From Bacteroidota bacterium (GTDB taxonomy: Bacteria > Bacteroidota > Ignavibacteria > Palsa-1295), in NCBI GenBank assembly GCA_021324735.1, contig JAJPIO010000007.1, positions 243,364-307,363 on the forward strand: 64,000 bases of DNA, written 5' to 3'. Of the stretch, positions 19,108-29,418 are shown in pieces. Positions within the stretch are counted from its first letter, which is position 1. The number at the start of each line of letters is the position of its first letter. The notes under the pieces are model-generated. The model was not told the DNA's origin. It ran no database searches and saw nothing but the letters and a program-made list of their open reading frames with translations. The position numbers and the translations under genes were made by a program.

Positions 19108-20925
19108 GTGAAGATACCGTACCAAACCCTGACCGAAGCCTTCCTCGATCGAACGCAAGGAAGATTAAAGGACCGCACGTACCTGCGGTATAAACCCGTT
19201 CGCGGCGAGCCATACCGCGACATGACGTTCGGCGAGTTTGGTAAGAAGACCGAAGAAGTTTTTAATGGCCTCGTACAACAAGGCCTGCGCCGTGGCGATC
19301 GCATTGCGATCGTTTCGGAATCGCGACCCGAATGGCTGATGATCGAGTTCGCTGCATTGGCATTGGGTGCCACGGTCGTGCCGATGTTTCCGACGCTTAC
19401 GCCGGATCAAATACAATTTATCGTAGCCGATTGCGGAGCAAGAATTCTCGTCGTCTCGAACGATCTTCAGCTTGGCAAAGCGAACAAGATCTGCAAAGAC
19501 TGCCCTGAACTTCAGTCCGTCATTTTATTGAATGACGAAAAGAAGCTTTCGCCGCCGAGCAATATATCGTTCTTACATCTCAAAGAGCTTCGCATCGCTT
19601 CGGCTGGCGCTCTAAATTTTGAGGAAGAACTGCAAAAAGCGAAGCCGGACGATCTTGTCGCTATCATTTATACCAGCGGTACTACAGGTACTCCGAAAGG
19701 AGTAATGCTTTCGCATCATAATATCCTTTCGAATTTGCAAGGCGCTATCGACGTCCTGCCGGAGATCGGTGAGGACGATATCGCGCTCTCCTTTTTACCG
19801 CTCTGCCATGCGTTCGAACACATCGCGATGCATCTATTCCTCGTTAAAGGCTTTGTAGTCGGCTTTGCGGAATCGATCGATACGGTTGCGGATAATCTCG
19901 TTGAGATCCGCCCGACGGTCATGACGGGTGTACCAAGATTTTATGAACGCGTCTATACCCGGCTTATGCGCCGGCGCGAAAGCCTTAAAGGAACACAGCG
20001 AACGATCTTTGATTGGGCATTGCGAGTCGGTGCAAAAAATGGTCTTGCTATTGAAGGCAAACCCGTACCCTATTGGGCAAAGCTTTGCAAACCGATCGCT
20101 GATGCGCTGGTCCTTCGAAAGATCCGGGAGCGGACGGGTGGAAGAATGCGCTTCTTTGTCTCCGGCGCCGCGGCGTTACCGGCTGAAGTTGGCCGTGCCT
20201 TCGCAAGTTTCGGTCTAACCGTGATCGAAGGCTATGGCATGACCGAAGCCTCGCCCATTATTAGTGTTAATCCTTACAATAAGGTGAAGTGGGGTACGGT
20301 CGGTAAGCCGCTTTCCAATGTGGAAGTAAGAATTGCTCACGACGGCGAAATATTAGCTCGTGGACCCAACGTGATGAAAGGATACTACAATCACCCCGAA
20401 GGAACGAGTGAAGTCATTGATGCCGATGGCTGGCTGCACACTGGTGATGTTGGAGAAATAGACGCCGGAGGCTATATTAAGATCACGGACCGCAAGAAGC
20501 ACCTCTTTGTATCGAGCGGTGGAAAGAACATTGCACCGGCACCGATCGAAACGGCATTAACGGAGTCCAACCTTATCGAACAGATCATGCTCGTTGGAGA
20601 TAAACGGCCATTCTGTACCGCGCTCATTGTGCCCGATTACGCCGCCCTTCGCGAAAACGGCATCGCGCGAGGAGAAGATCAGTCCAGCGAAGGGCTTGCA
20701 ACGAACGAGAAAGTCCGCCGGGCGATCGAGCAGGAGTTAGACCGCCTGCAAAAAGGGTTTGCAACCTACGAGCGAGTTCGGAGATTTATCCTTCTTCCCG
20801 AACAGTTTACAGTAGAGAACGGCATGATGACGCCGACGTTGAAGATCCGGCGTAAAGCCGTCGAAGAACGATATCAGAAGTTGATCGAATCCATGTACCG
20901 CCTGCGTCCTGTTGAGGCGGACTAA
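19108..20925 (+). CDS. Long-chain acyl-CoA synthetase (AMP-binding)
   Basis: IIYTSGTTGTPKGVMLSHHN, GYGMTEASPIISVN, GWLHTGDVGEIDAGGYIKITDRKK. Confidence 0.92.
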   Translation: MKIPYQTLTEAFLDRTQGRLKDRTYLRYKPVRGEPYRDMTFGEFGKKTEEVFNGLVQQGLRRGDRIAIVSESRPEWLMIEFAALALGATVVPMFPTLTPDQIQFIVADCGARILVVSNDLQLGKANKICKDCPELQSVILLNDEKKLSPPSNISFLHLKELRIASAGALNFEEELQKAKPDDLVAIIYTSGTTGTPKGVMLSHHNILSNLQGAIDVLPEIGEDDIALSFLPLCHAFEHIAMHLFLVKGFVVGFAESIDTVADNLVEIRPTVMTGVPRFYERVYTRLMRRRESLKGTQRTIFDWALRVGAKNGLAIEGKPVPYWAKLCKPIADALVLRKIRERTGGRMRFFVSGAAALPAEVGRAFASFGLTVIEGYGMTEASPIISVNPYNKVKWGTVGKPLSNVEVRIAHDGEILARGPNVMKGYYNHPEGTSEVIDADGWLHTGDVGEIDAGGYIKITDRKKHLFVSSGGKNIAPAPIETALTESNLIEQIMLVGDKRPFCTALIVPDYAALRENGIARGEDQSSEGLATNEKVRRAIEQELDRLQKGFATYERVRRFILLPEQFTVENGMMTPTLKIRRKAVEERYQKLIESMYRLRPVEAD

Positions 20926-20938
20926 TTCAGAAACAGAT

Positions 20939-22972
20939 ATGAAAATAGTTTACTACTTTGCCATTGCAGTATTCGTCCTCGCATCTGCAAGTATTATTCG
21001 AGCTCAGTCCAATGCTACTGATTATGCTGTCCCCCTGACAGCAACCGTAAGCGCAAGCCCGGCCAAGATCACGCTACACTGGAAACTCGGTGCTCATGTT
21101 CTCACTCAAAGTGTCTATCGTAGGGAGCTTGGGACTCTTGGCGATTGGGGAACTGCTACCATGCTTAAACCAACCGACAGCTCCTATACGGATAATACGG
21201 TTGCACCCAATGTAACTTACGAATACCGCGTATTGGCAACGAATAAATCCGGGACGACCACCTGGAGTGCGCTTGGCTTTATTGCCACGGGGATCTCAGT
21301 CGAACTCCCCAGTCAGCCCGGTACTGTGATACTGCTCGTCGATGCGACGTATGCGTATCCGCTTACATTTGAAATTTCTCGTTTAATTTCAGACCTTCGC
21401 GCGGAAGGCTGGAATGTCATTCGTCATGATGTGCGTCGCACCGACTCAGATACGGCGATCAAGACGATCCTGCGAAATGATTACGAGAACGATCCTGACC
21501 ATGTTCGTACGCTTTTCATTCTCGGTCATGTGCCGGTACCCTACTCGGGTGATATTGCTCCGGATGGACACGTACCTGGATCGGGTAATCATCAGGGCGC
21601 TTGGCCAGCCGATGTGTATTATGGAAATTTCGACGGCGACTGGACCGATCAAACGATCAATGATACCACCGCCTACGATCCTCGTAATAAGAACGTACCC
21701 GGTGATGGCAAATTCGATCAGGATGCGATCGATGCGACCATGAACCTCGAAGTTGGTCGTGTGGACCTCTATAATATGCCTGCGTTCGCACCCCTTTCCG
21801 ATACTGCACTCGTCAAGCAATACCTCGATCGCGACCATGCTTTCCGAACTGGTAAATTGGTCGCGCCGAATCGAGCGCTGGTCGATATCAATTTTGGAGT
21901 CTTCCAAACGTATGATGTACCCGGTGAAGATGCCTGGCGGAATTTTCCTCCATTGGTCGGCAATGACAATATTGTAAACTTTAAGTCTGTCAGCTCAGCG
22001 GGAGATTGGTTTGAATATCTCGATACAGCCAAATACTTATGGGCGTATGGCTGCGGCCCAGGCAGTTGGGCAAGCTCCGGTGGTGTGGGGACGACGAATC
22101 AATTCGCGTCCGCCGGTGCCGATGCTATATTCTACATGCTCTTCGGTAGTTTCTTTGGCGATTGGGATTGCCAGAATAATCTTACTCGCGCACCGTTGGC
22201 TACGAAGTACGGGCTTACCAGTTGCTGGGTATCTCGCCCATTCTGGTACTATCATCCACTCGGTATGGGACAAACATTCGGGTACTGTACAAAACTCACA
22301 CAGGATGATGGGGTGTACTCGTTAGATTACGTTCAGGGTATTGCGATGGGTGGCGTCCATGTTGCACTGATGGGCGATCCCACTTTGCGTATGCAATACC
22401 CTTCGGACCCACCTCAAGCTCTTTCGGCAAGCGTCGTTAATGGCAACTCTGTTAAGCTGACGTGGTCGGCACCGACGCTTAATCAAATGTCCTATAACGT
22501 TTACCGGGCGCACGCAACGGGTGATACACTTGTGATGATCACTCCTTCACCAATTTCCACTACGAGTTACACGGATAATGCACCGTTGAAAGACAGCAAC
22601 ATTTATGTCATTCGAGCCGTGACGCTTACCACCTCACCGAGCGGTTCTTATTGGAACGAGAGTGGTGGTATTTCTCAGGGCGTCGTGGTACCGCTAGCTG
22701 GCGTAGCACCGTTAGCAGAGGACCGACCCGCGCTTCGTGTGACATCGGATAATGGATCTATCACCATCCATGTAAGTGAGAATATTGCTTCTGCCGGACG
22801 GCTCTCGATCGTCGACTTGCGCGGTCGAGAAGTTGCAACCGTTATGGACGGAGTTCTTTCGCCGGGCGAATACAATTACAAAGTTAATACCGGCGCCTAT
22901 ATGAGCGGCGCTTATTTCGTCCGCCTCGTTACATCGGGAGGTATCGAAACAGCGAAAATACTGATACCGTAA
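20939..22972 (+). CDS. Secreted T9SS-sorted protein with Fn3 domains and a gingipain (C25)-like caspase-fold core
   Basis: ATG at 20939 (MKIVYYFAIAVFVLAS); Fn3-like repeats; ILGHVPVPYSG...WPADVYYGNFDGDWTD...LEVGRVDLYN...VALMGDPTLRM; C-terminal sorting domain. Confidence 0.6.
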   Translation: MKIVYYFAIAVFVLASASIIRAQSNATDYAVPLTATVSASPAKITLHWKLGAHVLTQSVYRRELGTLGDWGTATMLKPTDSSYTDNTVAPNVTYEYRVLATNKSGTTTWSALGFIATGISVELPSQPGTVILLVDATYAYPLTFEISRLISDLRAEGWNVIRHDVRRTDSDTAIKTILRNDYENDPDHVRTLFILGHVPVPYSGDIAPDGHVPGSGNHQGAWPADVYYGNFDGDWTDQTINDTTAYDPRNKNVPGDGKFDQDAIDATMNLEVGRVDLYNMPAFAPLSDTALVKQYLDRDHAFRTGKLVAPNRALVDINFGVFQTYDVPGEDAWRNFPPLVGNDNIVNFKSVSSAGDWFEYLDTAKYLWAYGCGPGSWASSGGVGTTNQFASAGADAIFYMLFGSFFGDWDCQNNLTRAPLATKYGLTSCWVSRPFWYYHPLGMGQTFGYCTKLTQDDGVYSLDYVQGIAMGGVHVALMGDPTLRMQYPSDPPQALSASVVNGNSVKLTWSAPTLNQMSYNVYRAHATGDTLVMITPSPISTTSYTDNAPLKDSNIYVIRAVTLTTSPSGSYWNESGGISQGVVVPLAGVAPLAEDRPALRVTSDNGSITIHVSENIASAGRLSIVDLRGREVATVMDGVLSPGEYNYKVNTGAYMSGAYFVRLVTSGGIETAKILIP

Positions 22973-22976
22973 TAGC

Positions 22977-23930
22977 TTAACTCTTTGCAGCTTTTTCCCA
23001 GCGGGCCATCCATGGCCCGCTTACTTTTGTATCCTCTTCGGTGACCGGTCGGTCGCGCTCGAGCAACACATCATGCAAGCCGACCTGCCTGCTTTGAGAA
23101 CCCCATTCTTCCCAATCGATCCTATAATTCGGATCGCGATCCGTTCGCATAAGGATCGGCTCCTTGATACCTTCCATTCCACTTAACTCGCCAGGACGCT
23201 GCCATCGCAAATCGATCGACCATCGAACGATATCCGAATAATTCTCGGTACTGCGATGTGGAATGAGATTATTTAGAAAGAGAACTCCCCCCTTCTCCAT
23301 CGTGCACGTTACGACCTCACCCGAAGGTAGATCTTTTTCCTCAATATAGAGATACCACGAGTCCTTGTGACCGCGTGTATTTTCTAACTTATGTGGTATG
23401 ACCCGCGCAGGCTTATGGCCACCGCGAATAACCTGCATACAACCATTCACTTCATTGGCATCGACGAGTGGTATCCATGCTGTCGGTTGAAACGTGTGCT
23501 CCGATCCTTCGGCAAGATAAGCCGCATCCTGATGCCACGGTACGGTGGCGAGCGGATTATGCGGGGTCTTCGAACGTAAATTCCACACCGGATGACCGGC
23601 GATCTCCGGACCCAATATCTGCTCAATAATATCGAGCAATTTTTTTGAACTCCACAAGTCTGCAAATGCTTTGGGCAACACACCGCCCGTATGGATAAGC
23701 GTAGCAGCGCCGGGAAACGCTTTATCGAGTTTGGCAAGTCGAGTGAGAAATCCTTCGCGCTCAAATTTATCGGTGATGTTACCGCTCGCATACAAGCGAT
23801 CCGCCAACGCACTAACTTTTTCGTTAATGGCTTCGATCACCGGTTCCAGTTCTGACTCTCTAAAGAGATCGCGAACAATGATGAATCCGTCTGTATGATA
23901 ATGCTCGAGTTCTTCAGAGGTTAAAGCCAT
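22977..23930 (-). CDS. Phytanoyl-CoA dioxygenase (PhyH) family protein
   Basis: YHTDGFIIVRDLF, VPWHQDAAYL, LFLNNLIPHRSTENYSDIVRWSIDLRWQ. Confidence 0.88.
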   Translation of the reverse strand: MALTSEELEHYHTDGFIIVRDLFRESELEPVIEAINEKVSALADRLYASGNITDKFEREGFLTRLAKLDKAFPGAATLIHTGGVLPKAFADLWSSKKLLDIIEQILGPEIAGHPVWNLRSKTPHNPLATVPWHQDAAYLAEGSEHTFQPTAWIPLVDANEVNGCMQVIRGGHKPARVIPHKLENTRGHKDSWYLYIEEKDLPSGEVVTCTMEKGGVLFLNNLIPHRSTENYSDIVRWSIDLRWQRPGELSGMEGIKEPILMRTDRDPNYRIDWEEWGSQSRQVGLHDVLLERDRPVTEEDTKVSGPWMARWEKAAKS

Positions 23931-23998
23931 GATCTCACTATTAATAAAAAGCCGACTATTCGGGAATATATTCTCCTAACCCGACAGTTCCAAACCCT

Positions 23999-25849
23999 AT
24001 GATTATTCGCCGATATCTGTCCTTTATCCTGCTCGTTCTATGCGCCCCAATGGTTGGCATTGGCGCCACTATGCATTACACGGTGGATATCCGCCACTGT
24101 GAGACTCACTCCGTTCACGTAACACTGAAGCCGGAAGGATTTCATGCCAAGACCGGCGTCTTCCAGATGCCCATTTGGGCGCCGGGTGCTTACAGTGTGA
24201 CCCATTACGGACAATATGTGGTAAACGTTAAGGCGCTCGACAAGAACGGGAAATCGTTGCCTGTCACGCAAGTCAATTCCGATCGCTGGTCGATCGCAAA
24301 CGGTAAAGCGGTAACAACGATCGAATATGACGTGCTCGATTCGCATAAGGATTCGACCAGCCTTTATTTCGCGATGGCCAACATGGATACATCGCTCTTC
24401 TTTGCCAATGCCACTGCCCTCTTTGGATACTACGATAACGATAAGAATGCGAATGCCACGGTCGATTACCTAATGCCCCAGGGATGGAAACTCGCGTGTG
24501 CCTTGAGCAGCGAAACACCCGGGACTATTCCATCCACTAGTACTTCGTTTGCCAATACACATTTTTATGCGAAGGACTACGACGAACTCGCCGATGCGCC
24601 CGTCATAGCTGCACCCGAAACAGCAGCGGAAGGCTCCAATCATCTTGTAACGCGCACCTTCGGCGAAGGCAGCGCACTCTATGATGTTGCATTAGCAACG
24701 ACTGGCTCGTTTCCTAAAGAGAAGATGGATTCGCTTGTTTTTTATCTCGCGAAGATCGTCCATGCCGAGACGGACTTCTTCCATCAGACGCCGTTCAGCC
24801 ACTATACGTTTGTTATTTACGCGCCAACACTGGCGCACATGCCAACGATGGCAATGGGCGCGCTCGAACATGCTAATTCCAGTGATTATCTTCTCGTCAA
24901 CTTCGGATGGTCTATGTTCAAAGGCGCATTCCTTAGTATTTTTTCCCACGAGTTCTTCCATCTCTGGAATGTAAAGCGGATCCACTCTTCACTGCTCGGG
25001 CCGTTCGATTATACGTCGCGTGTGATGACCACGAGCTTATGGCTCTCCGAGGGGATCACCGAATATTACGCAAATACTCTCCTCTCTCGGTACGGCATTT
25101 GGACTCCGGCCCGGTTTTACGCGAGTATTAACCAATGGCTGCAATCCTATTCGATGGCCCCGAAAGCATCCCAGGCAAAGTCGCTCGAACAGCTTTCGAT
25201 CGATGAAAGCGCGTTCGATCTCGATGAAGCAACGATCTTCTATACCAAGGGACCGCTCGTCGGCTTAATGCTCGATCTCGAGATCAGGAATAAGACGCAG
25301 AATAAAAAATCGCTCGATGACGTGATGCTTGCGCTCAATGAAGATGCAAAGCATGGTAAGACCTTTAAGGACGAAGACCTCATCCATTTGTTCGAGAAAT
25401 ATTCCGGCGTCGATCTTACCGATTTTTACAACCGCTATATACACGGCACCGACTCGCTCCCACTCGATCAGTATCTTGCCCTGATGGGAGTTTCGCATGG
25501 TTCCTCCGAAGGGAAAGCGTCGTTCTCGATGAATGAGAGCGGCAGGCTTACGCTCGATCGACTCGATTCGACCAGCACTTTTGCGAAAGCAGGCATTCGA
25601 GAGGGCGATATCATTCTGGCTGTAAATGGCACTCCGTTAACGCTCGATAATATCGAGCGGCTTTCTTCGCTGCGCGATTCGCTAACCAGCGCAATGGTCA
25701 GGATCGAACGCGACGGTCAGGCAATGGATATTCCCGTGACATTCACTCGGCTCACTCCGATGACCAAGCAGGAAGGCGGCATGGATGTAAAGCTCAATGC
25801 TACCCCTCTCGAGCTCGCCATCCGTCGCGGCATCGTAGGACAACCTTAG
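23999..25849 (+). CDS. M61 family metallopeptidase with PDZ domain
   Basis: HEFFHLWNVKR zinc motif at 24947-24979, LWLSEGITEYYANTLLSRYG, C-terminal PDZ (AKAGIREGDIILAVNGTPL). Confidence 0.92.
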   Translation: MIIRRYLSFILLVLCAPMVGIGATMHYTVDIRHCETHSVHVTLKPEGFHAKTGVFQMPIWAPGAYSVTHYGQYVVNVKALDKNGKSLPVTQVNSDRWSIANGKAVTTIEYDVLDSHKDSTSLYFAMANMDTSLFFANATALFGYYDNDKNANATVDYLMPQGWKLACALSSETPGTIPSTSTSFANTHFYAKDYDELADAPVIAAPETAAEGSNHLVTRTFGEGSALYDVALATTGSFPKEKMDSLVFYLAKIVHAETDFFHQTPFSHYTFVIYAPTLAHMPTMAMGALEHANSSDYLLVNFGWSMFKGAFLSIFSHEFFHLWNVKRIHSSLLGPFDYTSRVMTTSLWLSEGITEYYANTLLSRYGIWTPARFYASINQWLQSYSMAPKASQAKSLEQLSIDESAFDLDEATIFYTKGPLVGLMLDLEIRNKTQNKKSLDDVMLALNEDAKHGKTFKDEDLIHLFEKYSGVDLTDFYNRYIHGTDSLPLDQYLALMGVSHGSSEGKASFSMNESGRLTLDRLDSTSTFAKAGIREGDIILAVNGTPLTLDNIERLSSLRDSLTSAMVRIERDGQAMDIPVTFTRLTPMTKQEGGMDVKLNATPLELAIRRGIVGQP

Positions 25850-26208
25850 GCGAACGGATAGTTGATAGTGGATAATGGATAGTGGAGAGTGGAAAATGGA
25901 GAATAAAAAGGCACTTCGACCCCAGCTTTAATTTCATTCATCCGCAATTTCAGTATTCTCTCCTCCAATACTCAAAATACATGCTCTTCCATTCTCTCTG
26001 CTCATTCACCACTCACCGTTCACCATTCATCACTCACCATTCACGGCGTTTTCCACTATCCATTCTCGGTTAGGGTGGCATACCCTTTGAGCCTCTCCTC
26101 TTTAATTAATCGGGCTTCTCCGTGAGCTTTGGATGAGCTATGAATCATAGTTAAAGCGTCGCCAGCGATGCGAGAAGTTTGCGGAGTCTGAAGCGCCCCA
26201 ATCGTAAT

Positions 26209-28104
26209 CAGATGTATAGATCTTCTCTCTGGTTTGCCAGAACGCTCGGCGTTCTGGCAACCGGTTTTATCGCGCTCTTTTTTAATATCGGCACCGCGTC
26301 CGCACAGCGGATGGTCTACCATGTTAACCTCGATCACATCAGCGATCATTACGTCGATGTTACGCTCGAACCGCTCGATCTTCGTCCGGATACGATGACG
26401 TTTCAGATGCCTGCCTGGTATCCGGGCAGTTACAGCGAGGTTCACTACGGCAGGTTCATTCACGGCTTCGAAGCGCTCGACTCCAGCGGCCATGAATTAA
26501 GCGTTAAGCATACCCGGCCCGACCGATGGAAGATCACTAACTCCAGCGGCAAAAATTGCACAGTCGCACAGATCAAGTACCGCGTGGAGGATTCTCACAC
26601 GGATGGCTCCGCACCAGCTGCCGGTCTCGCACGCATCGACGATGGGGGCGTCTTCGCGTATACCGGCTCCATCTTTGGATATCTCGATGACGACCAGGGC
26701 ATTCCGGCGACGATCATCTTCGATCAACCGAAAGGCTGGAAGATCGCAACGAACCTCGAGTCTGTCACCGTTGGCGAAACCGAAGGTGATGCGAGGCTTA
26801 AGCAGAACGTCTTTAACATGACCGATTACGGTGAGCTTACCGAATCGCCGCTTGTCATTCAGCCCGACATTAAAATGGCCGAGTTCACACTCGATGGCGT
26901 TCCGTATACCATCGTAACGAGCGGCGTCATTAATTTTCCGATCGATTCCTTCGAAGCCGCCGCAAGCCATACTATTCGTGCTGTCACCTCCTTCTTTCCG
27001 AAGGCACCGTACGAGAGTTATATGTTCGTAGTCGATGCCGGGAGCCAGCATCCGCTTGCTGTTGCAAATGAAGCCGCAAGTATTTACGAATTACCCTCCA
27101 TCACCGATTGGACCGCGCAAGGACCTGAGATCGAACGCCTTATCGCAACGACGCTTTTCAAAACATGGAACGGCAAATACTTTCACTTGCCGCAGTTAGG
27201 ACCGATCGACTTTACAACCCCGGTGCTCGCGCAGTCGCTGTGGTTTACCGAGGGCGTCTCTGAATATTACGGCGAACTGTTGCGCGTTCGGTACGGACTC
27301 GCTTCGCCTTCAGAGTTTTTTAATGCTATCGACCGATGGGAGACCGAGGAAGAAGAAGCATCACACGTTTCGCTCGAAGCGCTTTCGGCACAAATGCGGC
27401 ACTACGATGAAGCGCGGCTGGAAGCCATGCGGGCGCGTGGTGCACTCGCTGCCATGATGATGGACATCGAGATTCGGCAGAAATCCCACAATAAGCATTC
27501 GCTCGATAATGTGCTCGCACGCATGGACCGCGACGCAGTGAGCGGCAGGACCTACGACGATAAACAGCTAATGAACACCGTCGCAAAATATTCCGCGACC
27601 GACCTTAACGATTTTACAACTCACTACATCGCGAGCGCGGATACGCTGCCAATCGAAGAATTTGTGGAGCGTATTGGTGCGGGGCGTGTACCGACGAGTA
27701 TGCAAGGCGGCCAGATGGGACTTAACGTCGCGCTGAATACCGCAGGCCTTGCGATCATCACCGCGCCGCCGGCGGAAGCATTGGAAGCGGATGCTACGCT
27801 ACAAAAGGGCGATACGATCGAAGCGATCGACGAGAAAAAAGTGAGTAAGGATATTGTAAAGACCGCCGAGAAGGATATAACGGAAGGCAAAACGGTAAAG
27901 CTAACGGTCCTGCGTGGTGCAAAATCGATGGCCGTGAACCTGCACGCGAAGAAAGCAAAGTCCACAGTACGTTCAAGTTATGCGAGCATGACCACCGCAT
28001 CGCTCGAAGAGATCGCCATGCGCAAAGCAATGATCGGAACACGCAGGTTAAAGCGCGCGAAGGTGAAGCATACGAATTATGCCGCGCATGAGAAAGTAAG
28101 ATAA
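26209..28104 (+). CDS. M61 family paralog lacking the HExxH zinc-binding motif (putative pseudopeptidase)
   Basis: ATG at 26209 (MYRSSLWFARTL) or ORF start 26179; co-linear with upstream M61 gene but HEFFHLWN replaced by TTLFKTWN; LWFTEGVSEYYGELLRVRYG retained; C-terminal PDZ-like domain. Confidence 0.8.
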   Translation, partial: QMYRSSLWFARTLGVLATGFIALFFNIGTASAQRMVYHVNLDHISDHYVDVTLEPLDLRPDTMTFQMPAWYPGSYSEVHYGRFIHGFEALDSSGHELSVKHTRPDRWKITNSSGKNCTVAQIKYRVEDSHTDGSAPAAGLARIDDGGVFAYTGSIFGYLDDDQGIPATIIFDQPKGWKIATNLESVTVGETEGDARLKQNVFNMTDYGELTESPLVIQPDIKMAEFTLDGVPYTIVTSGVINFPIDSFEAAASHTIRAVTSFFPKAPYESYMFVVDAGSQHPLAVANEAASIYELPSITDWTAQGPEIERLIATTLFKTWNGKYFHLPQLGPIDFTTPVLAQSLWFTEGVSEYYGELLRVRYGLASPSEFFNAIDRWETEEEEASHVSLEALSAQMRHYDEARLEAMRARGALAAMMMDIEIRQKSHNKHSLDNVLARMDRDAVSGRTYDDKQLMNTVAKYSATDLNDFTTHYIASADTLPIEEFVERIGAGRVPTSMQGGQMGLNVALNTAGLAIITAPPAEALEADATLQKGDTIEAIDEKKVSKDIVKTAEKDITEGKTVKLTVLRGAKSMAVNLHAKKAKSTVRSSYASMTTASLEEIAMRKAMIGTRRLKRAKVKHTNYAAHEKVR

Positions 28105-28158
28105 AAGGCCCCGCCGAAGCGAGGCCTATTATAAAACTAGTTTCGATCCAGTGAGAGT

Positions 28159-29103
28159 TTATTTTTTCCGTATCATCACTGTCTTCACGTCGCCATTGTG
28201 ATAGGAAAGACGTGCGAAGTATACACCCGAAGCTAGTTTGCTGCCGTCAATGTCGAACGAATGCTCTCCGGGGCTCAGTACTTGCCCGATTCCGTTCGTA
28301 GTCACTTCGTGACCTAAGACATCGAAAAGTTGGAATACGACGAGGCCATAATCTGCCAGCGTGAACTTCACTTCGGTTGCATTCGTAAATGGATTTTCGG
28401 TGATATGAATGTCTGATAAGTATTCGTCTACGTGGTTTTGAGAACTTGTGTATACGGCTTCCTCCGGGCCGCGAAGGATGCCAAGACCTAGTGAATCGAG
28501 CGATGGGATCACGGTATCCCGCGGAGTGTACTCACTATCCCACTGTAATGCCCCGTTTCGATCATTTAAGAATCGGGTCGAATCACACTTGTCATGGGCT
28601 AAAATATAATTCTCAATTGCAATGGCGGCATTGCCCCACATCGTATCGCCGTGCTCTTTAAAGTGGGCGCATGTAAAGATGATGGATTGAACGTCGCGGC
28701 AATACCACACCGAATCCGTTCTAAGATATAGAACAGATTTTAGCCATTCGCGGTACTCATCAAACCGATTGAGGTCATTGCTGCGGCTGTCATTAGCTCC
28801 ATCGGTCCAAGTAAAATAGCCTACAGATGCTGGTATATAATAACAATGCATCAGATAAGAGCGAACGGTATCATATGCCGCTTGATATGCACCGTCATTA
28901 CTATAACCTTCCGCAAGATTTAAGAGACTCTCACATTCAGTAACATTAAACGTATCGACAGATTGAGGTGCGGCCCCCTTGGTTTCTATAATGGGAGACA
29001 CAGCGTGACATAGAATACTGGCCGGATTCTGGGCGCTTACCGTCGAAAAATTTATTAGCACGAGAAGACTTATAACAAAGCAACTTCTACCGAGCGTATT
29101 CAT
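28159..29103 (-). CDS. Secreted T9SS-sorted hypothetical protein
   Basis: Signal peptide; C-terminal ITENPFTNATEVKFTLADYGLVVFQLFDVLGHEV...SGVYFARLSY sorting domain. Confidence 0.7.
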   Translation of the reverse strand: MNTLGRSCFVISLLVLINFSTVSAQNPASILCHAVSPIIETKGAAPQSVDTFNVTECESLLNLAEGYSNDGAYQAAYDTVRSYLMHCYYIPASVGYFTWTDGANDSRSNDLNRFDEYREWLKSVLYLRTDSVWYCRDVQSIIFTCAHFKEHGDTMWGNAAIAIENYILAHDKCDSTRFLNDRNGALQWDSEYTPRDTVIPSLDSLGLGILRGPEEAVYTSSQNHVDEYLSDIHITENPFTNATEVKFTLADYGLVVFQLFDVLGHEVTTNGIGQVLSPGEHSFDIDGSKLASGVYFARLSYHNGDVKTVMIRKK

Positions 29104-29418
29104 AGCAACTTAATACAAGCAATAACATTGGCCTAATTCCCAACCCTGTCATAGATTGACCCAGATAATAAGGTCCAAAAGCTACCCTGCGGAACGAGCC
29201 CGCGGTACGCATAGTCCACTTATTAGATTCTTGAAGTTTGCGGAACCCTGGGAACTTCGGTTCATGAAAACAAAACTCAATTCTCTTTGCTTTGGGAAAT
29301 AAAATAATTGACCTACTGTTTCTTCCATTCGAAAGAGTGAAAGATTTTGAGTCCGTGTGACTATCGCCGGGAGGCGGTGTTTATCTCCCGTAACTAACCA
29401 ATTTTGTCCATTACACGA

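Noticed and set aside
26056-26493. Antisense ORF (145 aa) over the start of the second M61 gene
   Set aside because: Overlaps clear M61-like coding sequence; no recognisable domain.
26209-28104. Second M61 copy as a pseudogene
   Set aside because: Frame is intact with conserved flanking motifs and PDZ-like domain; only the zinc site is replaced, so a functional pseudopeptidase is more likely.
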